From contig MNCI01011880.1 of assembly GCA_015680685.1 (NCBI GenBank), forward strand, positions 195,354 to 259,353: DNA of 64,000 nt, in the 5' to 3' direction. This document shows positions 45,601-57,182 of this stretch, piece by piece. The notes under the pieces were generated by a model. The model worked only from the letters and a program-made list of their open reading frames with translations. It had not been told where the DNA came from and ran no database searches. The translations under genes and the position numbers were made by a program. The first letter of the stretch is position 1, and every line of letters starts with the position of its first letter. Origin of the DNA: Gnetum montanum (Eukaryota; Streptophyta; Gnetopsida; Gnetales; Gnetaceae).

Positions 45601-47298
45601 AGAAAAATCCTTCTACCAATGAGGAGGACATTTTTGGAGATGAAGAGGAGTCTCCTATGGATGAAGAGAATGCTGGTGCCTCAAAAGGAAAGGCACCAGC
45701 AAATAAATAAGAAGCCCACATCGACCTGGAAGGTACCTCTACTAGAGATCCCTTTTCCGAACGTAGTTCAGCATCAAGGGAGCAGACAAATGCTAAAGGT
45801 GCTACTATAGTTTTGAGTTAGAAAGGAGGTGAATTGTAGTTAGACACTAGTAAGTTTGACAATATATTCGATGATGTATCAATGGGCGATCCAGCTATTA
45901 TCACCCGTGAGGGTTTACTAGGTAGGAGCCCTCACACTGTCATTTGCTTTACTCACAGCCTTATCATAGTTCACCTTGGTCATTGCTGACGTGTTTAGGT
46001 ATATGAAAGACACCACTGTTAATGCTACAGGACCCCCTCTAATTCACCTAGAACCATGGGTCGAGACCCCTAACAAGCTTACATTCATTGCGGTCATCGA
46101 TGACATGATCGGCTGTCTCAAGTAGGTCGATCCTGAAGTGGGTAAGTAAGGTAGCTATGCTAGGTTCTTTCATGTTGCTACACTAGAGTTCTTGAGTTTG
46201 CTAACCTTGCTACGCTAAGATGCCTGATGTACTCTTTGTGTGGTTATAGCCTCTCGACTCAAATGGGACCCGACAAGGGCGTTGAAAGTTGGCGTCGTGC
46301 CTACATTCCTGCCCAAAGTGGCTGAGGTGCCTTGTTGCATATACAACAAGGCTAGAAAATGTGCTTTTCACTCGACGTGCTCCTTGTAGGAGTGTAGGCA
46401 CATCAATGAGGACCTATGGAAATGGGTCCAAAAGGCTAAGAAAGAGAGAGCTAAACTGAGCGTTCAAGTGGAAGATCTCAAATCGAGGAATGACTTCCTC
46501 CTAGCCCGTGAGAACAATGATGGCAGTTGGTGCACAGCTGTCATAGATTATGCTAGATATTGGATAGTCGTGCGACATAACAATGAAGCCACCAAAGAAA
46601 TAATAGAACAATGAATGCGAATGGACTTGTTGGCCCAGAAGAATCAAGATTAGAAAGATTATAGTGCCAAAGTTTACGAGTGGGGGCAATCCCAGAAAAT
46701 CCATAAGCACATATATAAGCTAGAATGTTCCACCTACCGCAAACTGTATAGGGATGCTTCAGTGAAGCCGTTTACCTATGAATCATTCATGAATGCCATT
46801 GGCCCTTCTGAGGCTTACAACAAGTTCATGAAGTAGGTAAAGGTTAGGGAATCTCCTGAACGGGAAGTGGATCTTCCCATAGGTGAGATCGCTACCTCTT
46901 CCTTTTCTCCAAGATCACCGAGATGGATGGCTATCGAAAAGGAGAAAGCTGCTGCAGACGTTGAACCAAGCAATAGACATTGGGCTAATATCACGGAGGA
47001 GGAGGTCTGGCACTGCCTCAGGCTTGGTTTAGATCACATACCCTTCAAAATAGATGCAGGGTCATCTCAGGTTAGTCACTTTTGTTGTGTTAATGCTTAT
47101 GCTCTGTTCTAGCTTGCATTTGTTGTCCTAGCTAACTACCTCACTTTTACAATCTAGGTTCCAGGTGAAGATGCAGGGCCCATAGAGGGTGGGAATGAAG
47201 ACGTGGTAGAGGAAAATGTAGAGGAAGGTGATGCAGAAGTGAATGATGCAGCAGCAAATGATGTGGACGAATATGATGTGGGTGAAGACAACCTGTGA
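42688..47298 (+). pseudogene. Antisense seven-exon gene inside element B
   Basis: I do not recognise the product (about 1,180 residues). Predicted exons: 42688-42806, 43348-43797, 43880-44169, 44275-45324, 45463-46141, 46250-47070 and 47158-47298. It starts MAPKKECKYSMLAKVNEVKE, and exon 2 has a hydrophobic run (ILIVLEIVGVLCCL). Exon 4 holds the best open stretch (to 44801), with VMVITFGNHEANIFFKYGEV, FRIHVHGVWMVLEINDQLFI and FGVPADGLLIGSK. The last string faintly recalls the GLPxDG signature of plant mobile domains, unproven. Exon 5 is acidic and repetitive, exon 6 is helical (KKERAKLSVQVEDLKSRNDF), and exon 7 is an acidic tail ending VDEYDVGEDNL. Stops are mostly TAG, with a frameshift near 45090. 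Its TATA box and flanking repeats match A. Exon borders after exon 3 are less certain. Confidence 0.75.
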
Positions 47299-47464
47299 TA
47301 GCATGGGATTTTTTGAAATTTTGAATTTTTTGTAGAATTTTTGAAAACATTGTTTAAATGACAAACGCTTTGAATGAAAAAAGGAGAATTTTGGCAAAGG
47401 AATTGGTTCTATGCTGACTTATGCATCATCTACGTGATGAATTTTATGTTAAATTTTTAATTTT

Positions 47465-47735
47465 GATGTGCTAGTTTTAGGCCATTTTGGACCGTTGAAT
47501 GTGATGTAAACAAAAAACATTTTGCTAGTTTTAGGCCTTAGAGGGTGATATATAGTTTTAGGCCATTTTGAGCCTTCACTAGTTTTAGTCCATTTCGGGT
47601 CGTTGGATAGTTTTAGGCCATTTTGGGCCATCATATAGTTTTAGGCCATTTTGGGCCATGGCGTGGTAGCGTAGTTTTAGGTCATTTCGGGCAATCGCTA
47701 ATTTTAGGCCATTTCGAGCCATGGTGTAGTGAAGC
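47465..47735. repeat. Tandem repeat array 3 of element B, downstream of the antisense gene
   Basis: About nine units of roughly 28 bp read TAGTTTTAGGCCATTTTGGGCC, each with the GGCC...GGCC pair. The array starts about 170 bp after the stop of the antisense gene, the same distance as in element A. Confidence 0.87.
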
Positions 47736-47869
47736 AATGATACACTCATGATTTAGAGAACAGCTAATTAGTACCTAGCATAGATGGATGGGTGCAAAGA
47801 AAAAAAGTGGTAAATGTACAAAGGATGGCAACTGGGAAAGAAACAGTGGGGTTGCTATGCTATGTGTAA

Positions 47870-48465
47870 CTACTTCTTGACCCATTGTGGATTGGGCAAG
47901 GCGTAAGGCCGTTGCACTTTGTCATAGCCTTCGTCCATATCATTGTCCCCTACTTGGAAGGGTACCTCCACCCACGTGTTTTCTTTTTCTAAACCAGCAT
48001 GCTGAGCTGATTCTCCTGCCAAATAGTTAGTGTCTACAGAGACAGAAACTTCACTCTTAGAGGTTATGACCTCTGATCCCTGCTCCATGTCTACATTATT
48101 GATAGCTTGTGTAGCTACCTCATCACCATGGATTACCACCTCCCTACCTACATAGGGTAGATGGATCTCCTGGTGTATGGGCAAAGAGACAGCCCTAAGT
48201 TGCGCTAACCATGACCTCCCCAAGATCAGGTTAAACCTAGACATCTCTTCAACCACGAAGAACATTGCATTTGTGGAGAATTGATCCCCTACCATGAAGT
48301 CTATGTGGACCATGCCCTTTACCACAACCCATGTCCCATTGAATGACTTTAGGCATGACATTTTTGTGGGTTTGATCTGGTCGACCAAACCCAACTTATC
48401 CACAATAGGGAAAGGGATGACATTTTTGGCAACTCCATCATCAACACGTACCCTTCAAATCTTAT
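47870..48465 (-). pseudogene. Element B aspartic protease region
   Basis: The ORF 47870-48403 (177 residues) reads MDKLGLVDQIKPTKMSCLKS, VVVKGMVHIDFMVGDQF and FNLILGRSWLAQLRAV. Just upstream is the active-site region RVRVDDGVAKNVIPFPIV (about 48405-48455), with DDG in place of the usual D-S/T-G. The C-terminal extension (YVGREVVIHGDEVATQAINN) is conserved with A. It ends QWVKK-stop at 47870, matching A, which suggests that the pol frame truly stops here. Confidence 0.82.
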
Positions 48466-51400
48466 GTTGGCCGACTTGCATTGTGATGAAGAGAGGTGTT
48501 GTAGTCACCTGACCCTGTTCAAGGTCTTCCCTAATGGAATCATCACAAAAATTCATTTGGGATGGCTTTGGCTCTGCAGGTGCAGAAGGAAGCATGACCG
48601 AATGGATTGCCTTCTCTTCTGCTAGCATGTTCTCATTAACCGGAACTGCCATTAACATGCAGACCAAAGCCTCACGATGTACAGTAGATGTCATGATCAA
48701 GTTGTATAGGCTTATCATAGTGTTTTTCTGTTTCAGAGCCTATTTGACCTAGGTGAGAGCATTCAAGAGGTCCTGGTCACCCTCCTGTTTACTACCCTTT
48801 TCCTCTTTTATTCATCCTAAGAAACAAATTTCCTGAGGAGGGATAGTCTCAAGTCTGGATTTAGGCCCTTTTAGATGAGGCAATGAAGACTATGCGGGTG
48901 TAGCAACATTTCCTTTTGGCAATGAGGACGTAGATGCAGAGGGTGAGGACACAGATGTAGAGGGTGAGGACATAGGCTTGGAAGTACCTAGGGTGGTACT
49001 TTCCCTTGACATCTCACCTGCGAAGCACACTTCTCATTTTTTAGGACGAGAAGGTTGTAAAGCTACTTTATGTGGGGTAGGGGCAGTTGAATGGCTTGGC
49101 CCCCTGATAACAAATGGTGCTAAAGGTGTTAATAGGCAAGGTGGTGGTGTGGTTTTTTTAACAAGTGGGGCAGGGGAAAATGCCCAAGGAGGGACTCTAA
49201 AGATGAAAGATTGCTATGAACTTTGATTAACTACCGATGGTGTTGGTGCACTACGTTAAGGCACACAGATTACAAATGGTTGTTGGGGCGTTCTAGGATT
49301 ATTATCAATGCCGATGGTGTTGATGGTGTAACTAGCATTGTTGGCATTGAGGGGGTAAGTGTAGATGTGTAGGGATTGATTCTCAAGATGTACTGGATTG
49401 CTTTCGTCTAGCATCAATTTTCCCTAATCGATCATCCTTTGGATGTCATCCTTCAACACTAAGGAGTAATCTATGTCATGACCACACTATTGATGGTAGT
49501 CACAGAACCACTCCAGCTTGAAACCCTTAGGAACTGGGGGCTCATTGGACAAATCCAATGAGGGGTTCCTGAGGTGTTCACAGTACCGCTGGTGCTTCCT
49601 AGCTCCCTCCTCCAACATCCACTTATGTTGGATGTACCCCACTGCTAGTAGTTGCTTCAGGAGATTCGAAGGCTTGACAGGTAGTGGGGTATACTTCGAG
49701 CGATCTTTACGCTCGAAGTTCAGTTTAGGTGGTGCGGATGTGGAAGGTTGCGGTGCATTTCCCTGCTTGGGCATGGGGTCAGCTACAGGTGTGGCCAGCT
49801 TCTTATTGTTCTTATTACTGTTGTTGTTAGGTTTGGGTTTGGCCTCATTCTCCATAGTGGCCATTGTGTTTGTTGTAGCCTTACCCTTGTCCTTCTTCAT
49901 GAAGGTGTTCTTGTATGTAACGTAGGCTAGGTCTTTGCTTGCCTCAACCACATCCTGTATACTCTTAGTCTAGGAAAAATCATGACTAAGAGTGCATGGA
50001 GCAAGATAATACAGCTTAGACTTAATAAAATCGTTCACTGCACCCTTGAAGATGGCCAGCAAGTGCGCCTCTGCGATGGGCTCATGGATTTCATTAAGGT
50101 AGCGCTCCAGCATTGGATGAACTTCTGGACTGGTTCCAACGAGTTTTGCTTCATGCTCATCAATTGATCCAGCGTGACTTCTAGTCTCAAGTTGTACTTG
50201 AAATGCATTACGAACTAGGTTAGAAGCTCCTGCAGGGTTGATATGGAGGAGCGTGGAAGGGCATGGTACCAATCCAAAGCTTTTCTAGTCAGAGACATGG
50301 CAAAGACATGGATGATCATTTGTAGCCATTGTTGCAGAAGAAGGAACTCAAACCTAAAAGTAACAAGGTGTGCATTGGGATTCCCTTCCCCATTGTATTT
50401 TGTAAAATGGGGGAGGGACATCCTTGGGGGTAACATTAGTGTAGGGACTACCCAGTTGATGGGATCATCCTCGTAGAAGTCCATGACTTGTACCGTATCA
50501 GACCCGACAACCTTGAGGTGTTTTATTTCCTCAGTAAGGGTCTAGATAAGCTGGAGTGCTTGATCTAGACCCAGAGATGATGTAGATGGTTGGGAAACCA
50601 CTGGGGCAACTCCCATCTGTGGAGTAGCAGGGGCAGCAATGTGACCCATCAGCGATGCCATTGGGATGGCCCCTATGAATTATGCTGCTTACACTGTCCA
50701 CCACTCGGCAGGTGGTGCTATTGGAGCAGTAGTCGCGGGTTGTGCTATGGGGTGGGCCACTTGTGCGACCAGTGGAATAGACCATAGTCTTGCACTAGGT
50801 TGAACCATTTGTGCGGTTTGGTAGGTCTGATGGCTAATGTAATGGGAAATCTACATTGGTAGCATAGCAAGAGGAGAAGTGAATGGGGTCCACCATGTGG
50901 ACAGGCCAAGGTCCACCACTGACAATCTAACAGGTGTAAATGTATGAATAGAGGTGGAAGATGCACACAACTGCGAGGTAGGTATTGTGTGAATGTGTGG
51001 CAGGGTCACCGTGATCAATGCATGATGGGATGCAGGAATGGATTGATGAATAGTTTGTAGAGGAATAGTGGCTGAGAATGAAACAGGGGAATAGGGATGT
51101 TGATACGCTAAGGACATGACATGGCTACCCATTGTGTATGTAATTGCATGTTGCAATGGTGTAGACATGATCACAAAGGAAGCACCAATAGACAACGGGT
51201 TCATCCAAAAGAATGGGGTAGGAGGGATGGTGGCAAGGTTCGTTTGATCTCCCCAATCGAATTGGGAATCTAGTTCCTCCTATCCATCCTGGAAAGCCTC
51301 ATCATGGTGAGACACTGTGTCTTGTGGCTTCCTCGACCTAACAACCTAGATTAGTTGATCCAAAAGCCATTGGTTCTTTTGTGTCAATGGGATGGAAATG

Positions 51401-51683
51401 CCAGGAGTGGGAATCAATTCCTTACAATTGTAGTAGGCGAACTCGAAGCTATGCTTCTCTTTGGACTCTTGCTCATCTAAGGGAAGGCTCGCATACACCT
51501 TTGCATAGAGAAAGTTGTATTGCTCATGTTGTTGGGCTAAGCCCTCAGGTCCATGGTTTTGGATCCTAAGGGATCAACATGGTCCCAGCCCCAGGCTAAG
51601 TGGTTGTTCAGCACCTGTGATACCTTGAGCTATCAAGGGAACCTCAACATTAGAGATGTTAGTAATGGTGCTTGAGGAAGTCA
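48466..51683 (-). pseudogene. Element B gag
   Basis: The predicted start is MTSSSTITNISNVEVPLIAQ at 51683. Main blocks are FLYAKVYASLPLDEQESKEK (about 51440-51520), the capsid-like MSLPHFTKYNGEGNPNAHLV (about 50360-50430), and WYHALPRSSISTLQELLT. Then come KLNFERKDRSKYTPLPVKPS and the zinc-binding start FKLEWFCDYHQ, followed after a stop by a GHDIDY-like segment (about 49440-49530). It aligns with gag of element A over its length. Frameshifts and stops split it into at least six ORFs. Confidence 0.83.
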
Positions 51684-52065
51684 TTGTTGCAAAGCTAAAC
51701 GGGTTTGCAAATAAGAAAAATAGGGAGATCGGAAAGCAATTAAAGGCTTTATGTCTCTCTAGATTTCAAAGGAATCATTAGAGCAACCGATTTATACCAC
51801 ACAATGCGTAAACAATAGCAAAAGGATGTCACATTTACATTAGTGCATGACAGGGTACAGAACACATGAAAGACTACCATAAAATGAGTGGGTCAAATGG
51901 CAATCGCAGGCTTTATGTCCTGCAGGGTTCCGAAGAAACCGTCGAAGTGACCGATCCACACCACACGATGTGTAAACAACCACAAAAGGGTATCAAGTTT
52001 ACCCAGTGCATGTCGGGGTACAAAACGCTTATAGGACTATCGTAAAGCACGAAAAGGCACTAAAA
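51684..52065 (-). repeat. Duplicated 5' leader of element B
   Basis: The stretch 51745-51908 is repeated in diverged form at 51909-52064 (shared words GGCTTTATGTC, CACACAATGCGTAAACAA / CACACGATGTGTAAACAA). Element A has a single copy at about 15388-15545. The unit lies between PBS and gag, where packaging and dimerisation signals usually lie. No ORF is supported. Confidence 0.75.
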
Positions 52066-52084
52066 GGCCCTCCTTCTAGTGCCA
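52066..52084 (-). promoter_or_regulatory. Primer binding site of element B
   Basis: The minus strand reads TGGCACTAGAAGGAGGGCC, six bases inside the LTR edge. It differs from the element A site at two positions, both transitions. Confidence 0.82.
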
Positions 52085-52090
52085 GAAAAC

Positions 52091-53867
52091 TATAGCGATC
52101 GAAAACATCGACGGCTGGAAACACCAAGAGGTCATCGGTCAGACAGTCTTAACCCCGGATCTGCACGAGGGCTGTGCTGGATAAAATGGAAATGGGATTC
52201 CTTGAATGATCTAGTTAATTAGACAAGGACTTAATCGGTGTCACTAAACCTTTTGCAAATGTGTAACTTGAAAAAGTAACTTTTATATCTTAAAATATTG
52301 ATTATTATATTGCGAGGAAACAAAAACGATGTAAAATGCAATGATAAGCAAGAGAATGCAATAAACTTCAATTAAGAAATGCACCGCTTCAAGATTACCG
52401 CTTTAATTTGTCAAGGTGGATACAATTAGTTATGTGACACTAGGAAGCACAAAGATCCCAAAAGTAACCAAAGATGTTCAAAGCAAGCCAACTGTACACT
52501 TGAATGTGGATTCTAGAGCTAACAATGCACAATGCTACAAAAGTAATAGAAAAGAGCTAACAGAATGCCAAAAGGGAATGCTAACAATTTTTTCCATCTT
52601 GCAAGTTTTTGCCAATTGGTTTTGCCCTTTAAATCACCAAATTTCCAACTTTTACCAACCCTTTGAGCATTGCTCATCAGGGTATTTATAGAGCTAGAAG
52701 CATGCAAAAGATGCGGTTTAGATGCCATGCATCCTGGACCCACAAGGTGTTGACATGTCTATGCTACATGCACATGCAAAGCTGATTGATAGGCTTTCCA
52801 TGCTGTAATTACACTGTCAGAACATGGAAACGTGTGCCAATAATGCAAACAGGTGAAGTGCATTGATGTAGCATAGCTATCTGCTACGTTGTGCTATGCT
52901 TTGGAGCGTAGCATCTTGGCGTAACGTTGCAGCTTGCTACACTATGCTACACCCCACCACTTTCTATGCTATGTTACATCATGGAGCGTAGAGTGTTAGC
53001 ATAGCGTAGATACTTGCTATGTTGTGCTACGCTATGTAGCGTAGCATAGCATAGCCACCAGTTTGAAGAAGAAATCTACGTAGGGGTTAATTGCAAGTGC
53101 TAGAAGCCTTTGAAGTGTTCTTACTGGTCTTGCATGTTTACTATGTTATGCTACCCTATGTAGCATAGCATGGTAGCTAGCCTTAACTACGATTCGCATT
53201 GCAAAACATTTGAAGGTCATGCTGACAATCTGTGACTTTTGCTCTTTGTGTGAAGCTTGCAAACTTGCTGATCCTGCATTTTGAGATGCCTTTCGTCGTT
53301 CATGCATCTTTACTACACTGTGTAGCATAGCATAGCATAGTAGCCAACAATGCCTACTTTTTTCTTAATCTACTACTTTTCTAGTACAAGGAGCTTTGCC
53401 AAAAGACTTGGAAGTTGGGTGAAGCAACTAGTTTTGAAAAGCCATAGGTGCTTGCTAAGTGCAGTTGAAATCACTAAGTAAGCTGGGCCTTTATCTTACT
53501 TTTGCTACGCTGTGTAGCGTAGCATAGCATAACACTTTGTCATGCAACTGTGTTCTGAGGCTTGCTACACTACATAGCATAGCGTAGCGTAGCAAACTTC
53601 TTGACTAGAAAATTTGTCGAATTATTTTGCATAGCCTAAACACCACTAACAACCCCATGAATCACTTCTAAGTAGATTTTCAGCTAGATGAACTACACAG
53701 GTGGGCAGACCGGAGAGTCCATTGGGCATGTCAATACTTGACGTAGAAAATTTGCCGAACTGGACAATCTAAACTTAGAGCATTTATTTCTTGTTGAAGT
53801 GACATGACGCTGCCTGAATTCCAAGGACCTGGTGAAGTAAGAATGCCTTAAAAATTTATGAGTTTCA
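52091..53867 (-). repeat. 5' LTR of element B
   Basis: This 1,777-bp LTR starts TATAGCGATC (TG altered to TA) and ends ATGAGTTTCA. The minus-strand TATA is at 52682-52693. U3 holds many GCTAYGC palindromes (52870-53060, 53135-53175, 53305-53345, 53505-53595). The flanking CTAAT matches the left side. Confidence 0.9.
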
Positions 53868-53872
53868 CTAAT

Positions 53873-55142
53873 AAATTTCTCTTTGCTGGTGTAGTGAATA
53901 ACCAATCACCCATGGAGACAAACTAGTACAGTAGCATTCTTACCTATCTCCTTACCCAACAAACATCACAAGAGCTAGACCTTAAAAAGAAACAACAGTT
54001 TCTTCACAGAGCTAAGTACTTTATGGAGATCAATGGACAACTTTACAAAGTATGTCCCAATGGCTTGGTTCGATGGTATGTTCTTGATATAGATCAACTA
54101 AGAGTTCTCCAAGATTCTCATGAGGGCCCTTGTGGGGGTCATTATGCTAAGAGATGAATGGTCATCAAGATCTTGCTTACAGGGTATTATTCACCTACCT
54201 TGTTTCGAGGATGCCCATCACTTCGTCCAATCTTGTGAGTGTTGTCAATGTGCTAGGGAATGACTGCTAGAATGAAGGGTCTACAGCAATGGATTCAACT
54301 GTTAGAATCCTTCGACATTTGATGAATTGATTTCATGGGGCCCATTACACCAATGTCCAATGGAAAATCTTACATCATAGTTACCATAGAGTACTTAACA
54401 AAATGGGCTAAAGTAGCTGCCATTAAAGATTGCACATCATCTACAACTCCATGATTTGTTCAACAGCAAGTTGTCAATAGGTTTGGTGTTCCACGTGCAC
54501 TTATTTTAGACAATGGTACATACTTCACAAGTGCAACTTTTCAAAAGTTAATGCAACACTTAGGGGTTGAGCATAAATTGACTACACCATACCACCCCCA
54601 AGAAAATGATCAAGTTTAGGTCACCAATAGGGAAATTACTAAGATACTGATCAGAACCATTAACAAATATAGGCAATACTAGAGCACTAAATTGAACAAT
54701 GCTCTTTGGGCATACCGCTCCACATGGAAACTCCCTATAGGCTACTCTCCATATGAGTTAGTGTATGGAAAACTTCCAATGCTCCCTATCCAAAATGAGC
54801 TCTGTACACTATCCACAGCATGTGACCTCAAACTTGACCTTGATCTAGAATAAAAACAAAGGTTGATGACTCTTAACTTGCTAGATGAGAACCAACTACC
54901 TACTCTATCATCTAATGAATTGCACAAGGCATTTAATAAACAATGTCATGACTTGAAAATTAGGAAAGTTAAGTATTAGCTAGGAGATAAGGTTCTCTAC
55001 TAGAACCCCACACATGTGTCACAATGTACCAAATTTCAAACACTTTGGGAAGGACCTTACATTGTCTATGCAACTTTTCCTTTAGGGGCCATGACCATAT
55101 ATAAACCTGAGAGCCCAAATAAGAGACTGTTAGTCAACATGT
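53873..55142 (+). pseudogene. Element D integrase
   Basis: This resumes the D polyprotein after insertion B. The zinc-binding region reads FHRAKYFMEINGQLYKVCPN, HEGPCGGHYAKR and CCQCARE-like residues (about 53990-54260). The core has DFMGPITPMSNGKSYIIVTI (about 54320-54390), then LTKWAKVAAIKDCTSS and FGVPRALILDNGTYFTS (about 54480-54535), so DNG is kept. Next is LTTPYHPQENDQV, with the usual NGQ altered to NDQ. The C-terminal part reads WAYRSTWKLPIGYSPYELVY and FQTLWEGPYIVYATFPLGAM. It ends NM-stop near 55142. Several TAG stops interrupt it. Confidence 0.88.
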
Positions 55143-57182
55143 AACAAAAAAAACCTTTCCATGAGTTTAGGATAGCTAGAACACATGCTACCTTTGTAGG
55201 TGGGCAACCTTGCTCATTATTTTGGATCTCCTCCTTCCAACTCAATCATGGGAGAGATGGACACCTTTGCTAATCATTGAAGGCCCTCAGTTCTTTCTAA
55301 ATTTTTGTTTTACACATTTTTGTTTTACATGTTTTTGTTTTGCACATTTCTTTAATCTTTCTTATTTTTTTTTTACACCATCATTCATATTTTTACCATT
55401 TCTTTGTGTGATTACTTTATTTTCTTCATCACCCAATAAGTGTTCATGATGGTGGCATGAATAATACCATATTGATTGCAAATGTTGGGTCTTACTTTTG
55501 AAATATGATGTTGATATTAAGGTATGGTTCTTATGATTAAATAGGCAATGAATCCACGTTGTTCATGCATCCATAAAATTTTATGGTCTCCCTTGGCTTG
55601 GAACTATAAAATCCCTTTCTCTAATAAAATTGTTAATAATTTGGTGGCTGGGTATTTCTCAAACTAAGGAAAGACTCGAAGGATAAAAAGGGTGTGACTT
55701 CAAGGAGATTTGATGCAGTTGTGCTGGCTATTCTCTTGAGTGCTTGGATGCTTTTTCCTTGGGTTTTCCACCATTCTACCATTCATCAAATATTCAGAAG
55801 TTGAGTACATAAAAATAAGTCTTTCCATGGTGTGGTTCTCATGCAAAAAAGAAAACAAGAAAGAGTGAGAATTCAAAGCACACCCCTTAGACACAATAAT
55901 GAACTTGGGCTGCACACACTAGTTATGGCATTGGAAAGACATGTTACCCATGCTTGAAGGTTCCCTCTAACTAAGGCCCTCTCTTGTTTCCTGATTCTTC
56001 ATCTCACTCTCCTCGAAATGGTGGTGACTTTTTGTAGAGGCATTCTTATTACATAAAGAGGATAGGTTGGTCAAATGTGTTGATTTGAGGTCACTGAATG
56101 TGGTTTGTTGAGCCTAGATTTTGAATGAGTTCTACTCGATCACATTAACCATAAAACACACACAAGGGACTTTACACAACCTTGTTCTTGGGTTTTCATT
56201 TCATTCTCTCTTCTCCACCTTTCTTTTTCATTTTTCACCTCATTTCTACTTTTATCATTAGTTTGTATCTTGGTTGATGCATTATTTTCTCTTGGTCAAT
56301 TCTTGTGGGTAAGTTTTTAACTCTTGCTTCCAAATGACATTCCTATAGCGTACAGAGTCTTTAATTTGTGGGTCTGTTAGGGCATCAAGGACATGAGCCT
56401 ACTTTGGGGAGGACCCACTAGCATTCCTTTTCGGTGCATTTGTTAACTTCTTTTCCTTAAATGTTTCCTACAATCAACAATTTTTTTTGTTTCATACCCA
56501 TCCATGACATCCATTTTATTGGTGTTTTCGTTGTTACTTTTTCTCCATCTTTCTTATTCCTTATCTTTTTCCATCCTATCACTACCAGAGGTTCACTCTT
56601 AGTCATGGGGGCCCTAACACAAATTTTTCAATTTTTCCTAACCCCTACACCATAGGTAGTCACCAATGTTAAATCTCTAAAATCAGTATCTGCCATAACC
56701 ACAACTTAGCCAATGCACTTTACATCGAGGCAAGGTATTAACTGCATTGTGATTTATCTACCCCCACTCATTTATGACTGTGTTCTGTGCGCAAATGGTG
56801 ATCATACAACAATGGACTAGGCTTGGAGGAAACACTCAGGATGGACCGGAATTAGAGTGTTTATGAAAGAAGTAAGATTGGTGATGTGGCTATGGATAAA
56901 CAACGAAAGGTGCAATCTTGGCATCAACAGCAACACACCTTATTCTTTCTCTCTCCTTCTCTTCCAGCTACCAAATAAAGGCTAGATGTCATTTCTGTAT
57001 AGTGTTCACCTTAGTGGTCATAAACACTAATGTTGTCATGTATTGTATTGTTGATCCGTTCGCTAAGCACGTTGAGTCTATCATCCCATTCCACCAGCAA
57101 TGGTCATTCATTCAATAATTCCATACCTTCCCAATATTTTGTAAGGAACTTGAGGACGAGTTTTCATTTAGTCATGGGTGTA
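55143..57182 (+). other. 3' region and polypurine tract of element D
   Basis: About 2 kb of T-rich sequence has no supported gene. TTTTTGTTTTACA-type repeats occur at 55310-55350. Sequence near 56397-56420 matches element E at 29709-29730. No equivalent of E's long 3' ORF was found. A PPT-like end (ATGGGTGTA) precedes the LTR at 57183. Confidence 0.65.

Larger units (their letters stand above)
34929..53867 (-). mobile_element. Element B: Tat-lineage Ty3/gypsy retrotransposon, full length with both LTRs
   Basis: The LTRs at 34929-36544 and 52091-53867 are homologous and flanked by a perfect duplication CTAAT (34924-34928 and 53868-53872). Minus-strand order: 5' LTR, PBS, gag, protease, an antisense spliced gene on the plus strand with flanking repeats, RT, RNase H, archaeal-type RNase H, integrase, tandem array 1, 3' region, PPT and 3' LTR. 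The length is about 18.9 kb plus assembly gaps. It sits between RNase H and integrase of element D. Stops are fewer than in A, so it is probably the younger copy, but the LTRs differ at many transition sites. Confidence 0.92.

Noticed and set aside
50531-50785. Minus-strand ORF within gag of element B in another frame
   Set aside because: It is out of frame with the Pro/Thr/Ala-rich gag segment conserved in element A and is therefore a shadow.
56461-57118. Short plus-strand ORFs in the D 3' region as a remnant env-like gene
   Set aside because: Neither ORF aligns with the 3' ORF of element E, and they are hydrophobic only because the DNA is T-rich.
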